Part shown: positions 61,609 to 64,000 of the stretch, piece by piece
Layout of the letters: each line of letters begins with the position of its first letter
Position numbering within the stretch: position 1 is the first letter of the stretch
Origin: Legionella rubrilucens
GTDB taxonomy: Bacteria; Pseudomonadota; Gammaproteobacteria; Legionellales; Legionellaceae
Length of the DNA stretch: 64,000 nucleotides
Direction: 5' to 3'
Assembly: GCF_001468125.1 (NCBI RefSeq)
Contig: NZ_LNYT01000020.1
Location: 209,102-273,101 of the forward strand
The notes under the pieces: model-generated
Databases searched by the model: none
Told to the model about the DNA's origin: nothing
Seen by the model: only the letters and a program-made list of their open reading frames with translations
Made by a program: the position numbers and the translations under genes

Positions 61609-62490
61609 ATGGATTTTCATACCTCTGTTCCGGCCAAATGCATATTGGCCGGTGAGCATGTGATTGTTCATCGTGGTTTTGCTTTTGTCACCCCATTTAG
61701 CAATTACACGCTTACCCTGGGTTACACCAAGGACTCTGTCCGTACCATTCAAACGATTTCCACGGAGGGGGAAAACTCGCTCTCCATTATGCTGTGGCCT
61801 GTCGTCAGTCATGCCTTGATGCTTGCGGAGAAAAACCCGGCGGAACTGACCGGCTTTTTTACCATTCATTCTTCAATTCCCATTGGCGCAGGCCTCGGAT
61901 TTTCCGCCGCCATCTGCGTGGCCGTCGCCCGCTGGTGTCTGTATTACGGTTTAATCAGTCAGATGGAACTCTTTGAATTTGCCATTCAGCTTGAAAACGA
62001 GTTTCATATCAAAAGCAGCGGTCTGGATATCGCCGGAGTCATGTCCAGCGGGGTGATTAAGTATTCAACCAATCATGAAATACAACCGATTGAACCGCGT
62101 TGGAGACCCCGGCTTTACGTGTCGTCTTCCGGTGAAAAAAGCATTACTGACAGTTGTGTCAAGACGGTGAATGCGCTTCGAAAGACCAATCCTGAATTGG
62201 CAACCACCATTGATGACCGGATGCTTGATTCAGCAAGGGAAATCCAAATGGCTTTGGAAAGCGAGGCGACAGAAGGTTTTCTGCTGCTGGAAAGCGCGTT
62301 AAACAAAGGCAATCAATGCTTTTATGACTGGGGACTGGTTTCTGAAAAACTTCATCAGCATGTTCAGGAATTAAAAAAACACGCCAAAGCCTGCAAAATC
62401 GTTGGCGCAGGGTATGGCGGTCATGTGATAAGCCTCTGGGATAAGGAGCCGGATGTTCATTTGCCCTTTAAATTGCATCGCCTGTTGTAA
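61609..62490 (+). CDS. mvk: Mevalonate kinase (GHMP kinase family)
   Basis: Phosphorylates mevalonate in the mevalonate route to IPP. The 293-residue protein opens 'VPAKCILAGEHVIVHRGFAF' in pattern, the typical mevalonate kinase start. It has the GHMP ATP loop 'IPIGAGLGFSAAICVA' (about 91-106), 'KSSGLDIAGV' with the catalytic Asp (about 139-148), and the GHMP C-terminal 'VGAGYGGHVISL' (about 265-276). Phosphomevalonate kinase is the main alternative, but the opening motif favours mevalonate kinase. Divergent from idi. Confidence 0.9.
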   Translation: MDFHTSVPAKCILAGEHVIVHRGFAFVTPFSNYTLTLGYTKDSVRTIQTISTEGENSLSIMLWPVVSHALMLAEKNPAELTGFFTIHSSIPIGAGLGFSAAICVAVARWCLYYGLISQMELFEFAIQLENEFHIKSSGLDIAGVMSSGVIKYSTNHEIQPIEPRWRPRLYVSSSGEKSITDSCVKTVNALRKTNPELATTIDDRMLDSAREIQMALESEATEGFLLLESALNKGNQCFYDWGLVSEKLHQHVQELKKHAKACKIVGAGYGGHVISLWDKEPDVHLPFKLHRLL

Positions 62491-62505
62491 TTTTTTGATA
62501 AAAAA

Positions 62506-62673
62506 TCAATAACACTCCACACGTGTTGTGGTCACATCCACCGGGGCGTCTTTGACAATGGTGATGGTTTGATGAGGCGGAACCACCAGGACCTGCTGGT
62601 ATTGAACAAATTCGGTATTGCTGTAGTTACAGCCAGTCAGTAAAACGAAGGGTATTAAGGCCATCCATTTCAT
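62506..62673 (-). CDS. Small lipoprotein, 55 residues
   Basis: Encoded on the minus strand from ATG 62673 with AAGGA at good spacing. A short signal peptide ends in lipobox LLTGC (Cys15), followed by about 40 residues with 'VLVVPPHQTITIV' and a second Cys as the penultimate residue (Cys54). Mature size is about 41 residues. No family recognised. The end lies 15 nt from the convergent mevalonate kinase stop. Confidence 0.75.
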   Translation of the reverse strand: MKWMALIPFVLLTGCNYSNTEFVQYQQVLVVPPHQTITIVKDAPVDVTTTRVECY

Positions 62674-62734
62674 GTTGTTATTCCTTCTTCGTCATTTAGC
62701 TCAAATTGTAGTTTGATTGCTTATTATTTGCCAA

Positions 62735-63025
62735 TCATCCCCGCCGTTCTTCGCTTGCGTAGCCTTCGGGCTTTTTATCATTAAGATAATAAAGGAAAGC
62801 CAGTAATTGTGCGACGGCCAGATAAAGGGATGGGGGAATCTCATCATTTAATTTGACTTTGGATAGCATGGCTGTCAACTCGGGGTCTTTTTCAAGCGGG
62901 ATGCCGTTTTCCTGGGCGACTTTGATGATTTGCTCGGCAATAAACCCCTCACCCTTGGCCACCACCCGCGGGGCTGATTCACCATCGTATTGCAGGGCTA
63001 CGGCCTGTGGCGGTGTCTTGTTCAT
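62735..63025 (-). CDS. FlhB C-terminal-domain-like (FlhX) protein
   Basis: The 96-residue protein corresponds to the cytoplasmic C-terminal domain of FlhB/YscU, with 'AVALQYDGESAPRVVAKGEG' and 'IAEQIIKVAQENGIPLEKDPELTAML' aligning to that domain. It begins near the position where the NPTH autocleavage site would be in full FlhB; no NPTH is present. Such stand-alone versions commonly sit next to fliK-like genes and influence export specificity. It overlaps the FliK-like gene by 4 nt. Confidence 0.85.
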   Translation of the reverse strand: MNKTPPQAVALQYDGESAPRVVAKGEGFIAEQIIKVAQENGIPLEKDPELTAMLSKVKLNDEIPPSLYLAVAQLLAFLYYLNDKKPEGYASEERRG

Positions 63026-64000
63026 ACTTTCAAGTCCAGTAAAGAAAAGCGGCTGCCGTCGATTTTGTTGTCTTCAAGCCCAAGATGCAGGCCAAAGGCG
63101 CCTAAATTCAGCCCCAAATCGCTGACCAGTTGTGAAAATTCATCGTGATGATCCTGTAACAAATCCAGGGTGGCTGGCTTGTCCGCGTTGATGTGGATAT
63201 CAATGGTGTTCTGATACATAGTTATTGTGCCCTGCAAATCGCCCAGATCGTTTAAGCTTAAGGCAAATGAAATGCTATATCGCGGCGGCATCAGGTTGTT
63301 CTGATGTTCTTCATTAATCAGCAGGGGGATGGCTTCCTGGCCATCGGGCGTTCTTATTGGTAAATCCAGCATCAGGCTGTAAGGCTGATCCGGCGTTTTC
63401 ATCAAGTGAGCGTATTGACTGGTATTGATGCGGGCAAGCGCATGTTCCGTGTGCTCGCTTAGCACGGACAACAGTTTCTCCACCGGCATGTCCGCCATGG
63501 ATTGCAGGGATTTGGGCTCCAGGCGATGATGGGGTTGCGGTACTGCACCGGGCAGTGGCAGGGAATCATTCTCAGCCATTTCATACCCCGTGCTGGCCAT
63601 GGGTTTGGCAGGCGGGGTGATGCCCTGTTGTGCTAAGGTATCTAGCAAGCGCAGGTACTGTGCTTTCAAATCACTGGCAAGGGCCGCCGGCGGTAAGGCC
63701 GTCGGCGTCACGGCGGCGGTCAGCAGATTCGCTTCCAGAAACAGGCCGCTTTGACTGACCGCCTGCATCATCTGTTTCGGCAATTGCGAAATAGTCGGAA
63801 GGCTTGAAAGGATGTGGTTTATCTGTTCTTTGACATTAACCGGAAGCTTCGGATGCGCCACCAGCGCATGGAGTGTGGCCAGCAGGGCTGTGGCCGGGGC
63901 TTGTCGCGGCAGGTTCTGGGCCAGGGCCGTTTGAATGGGGGAGGGCGGCGCTTTATCGCTTAACACCTGCAAAATGGTTTCTTCCCCGATTTGCAGCACC
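63022..64000 (-). CDS. fliK: FliK-like hook-length control protein, truncated by window edge
   Basis: The frame is open to the right edge; the codon nearest the edge (63999) is probably internal, so the N-terminus is missing. The 325 visible residues have a low-complexity Ala/Pro/Leu-rich N-terminal part and a globular C-terminal domain (about 215-325) of the Flg_hook type, with 'YSISFALSLNDLGDLQGTITMY' in pattern. FliK sets flagellar hook length with FlhB; the FlhB-C-like gene downstream supports this. No other flagellar gene lies in the window. Confidence 0.8.
   Translation of the reverse strand, partial: VLQIGEETILQVLSDKAPPSPIQTALAQNLPRQAPATALLATLHALVAHPKLPVNVKEQINHILSSLPTISQLPKQMMQAVSQSGLFLEANLLTAAVTPTALPPAALASDLKAQYLRLLDTLAQQGITPPAKPMASTGYEMAENDSLPLPGAVPQPHHRLEPKSLQSMADMPVEKLLSVLSEHTEHALARINTSQYAHLMKTPDQPYSLMLDLPIRTPDGQEAIPLLINEEHQNNLMPPRYSISFALSLNDLGDLQGTITMYQNTIDIHINADKPATLDLLQDHHDEFSQLVSDLGLNLGAFGLHLGLEDNKIDGSRFSLLDLKV

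Noticed and set aside
1-64000. CRISPR array, insertion sequence or prophage
   Set aside because: No regularly spaced repeats, terminal inverted repeats or transposase/integrase motifs were found in the translated frames.

Overview
The window reads as a chromosomal segment of a Legionella-type gammaproteobacterium (Legionellaceae). Supporting signs are: an isoprenoid supply through mevalonate kinase plus type I IPP isomerase, with ispE absent from its usual place between lolB and tRNA-Gln/prs; a polyhydroxybutyrate (PHB) locus with tandem phaB genes, phaR and a phasin; a natural-competence gene (dprA); a 1,038-residue ankyrin-repeat protein; and several orphan coiled-coil or low-complexity proteins of the kind seen among Dot/Icm effectors. 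The DNA looks richer in G+C than L. pneumophila, so another species is likely. Gene density is high. There is no rRNA, insertion sequence, integrase or CRISPR, and no gene-free stretch exceeds about 300 bases (the largest holds a tRNA-Gln gene).

Layout. 1-9.8 kb: a DUF945 protein cut by the left edge, fis, prs and tRNA-Gln, lolB, coaD-ggt, plsC, a DUF1840 protein, mutM with a small membrane protein, and an acyl-CoA desaturase. 9.9-17.2 kb: the PHB region (phaB1-phaB2-phaR, phasin, and phaC on the other strand), interrupted by a VIT-type transporter, a half-size EamA transporter, ubiX, a DUF1415 protein and a small cysteine-rich secreted protein. 17.2-18.7 kb: two unknown genes. 18.8-36.3 kb: smc-zipA-DUF167 followed by a division and cell-wall (dcw) cluster, murF-mraY-murD-ftsW-murC-murB-ddl-ftsQ-ftsA-ftsZ-lpxC, which lacks murG. 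36.3-42.7 kb: dciA, a PH-domain protein, an APH-like kinase, ltaE, a DUF2845 protein and the large ankyrin protein. 42.8-53 kb: a NodB-type deacetylase, the minus-strand operon LysM-dprA-smg-topA, divergent def-fmt-rsmB, a CPBP protease homologue and an orphan parB. 53-60.9 kb: dacB (PBP4) with a C-terminal extension, a secreted metallophosphoesterase, a coiled-coil protein, a secreted 2H-phosphoesterase-like protein with a VanX-type dipeptidase, and a 621-codon orphan with an internal repeat. 60.9-64 kb: divergent idi and mevalonate kinase, a 55-residue lipoprotein, and an FlhB-C-terminal-like/FliK-like pair cut by the right edge.

Together the genes cover peptidoglycan precursor synthesis and septation, peptidoglycan turnover (dacB, dipeptidase, LysM), carbon storage as PHB, isoprenoid and ubiquinone supply (idi, mvk, ubiX) and chromosome upkeep (smc, topA, parB, dciA, mutM, dprA). 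The most interesting unexplained item is the ankyrin protein. Between its two ankyrin blocks lies a non-ankyrin domain with a plausible Cys-His-Asp papain-like triad.
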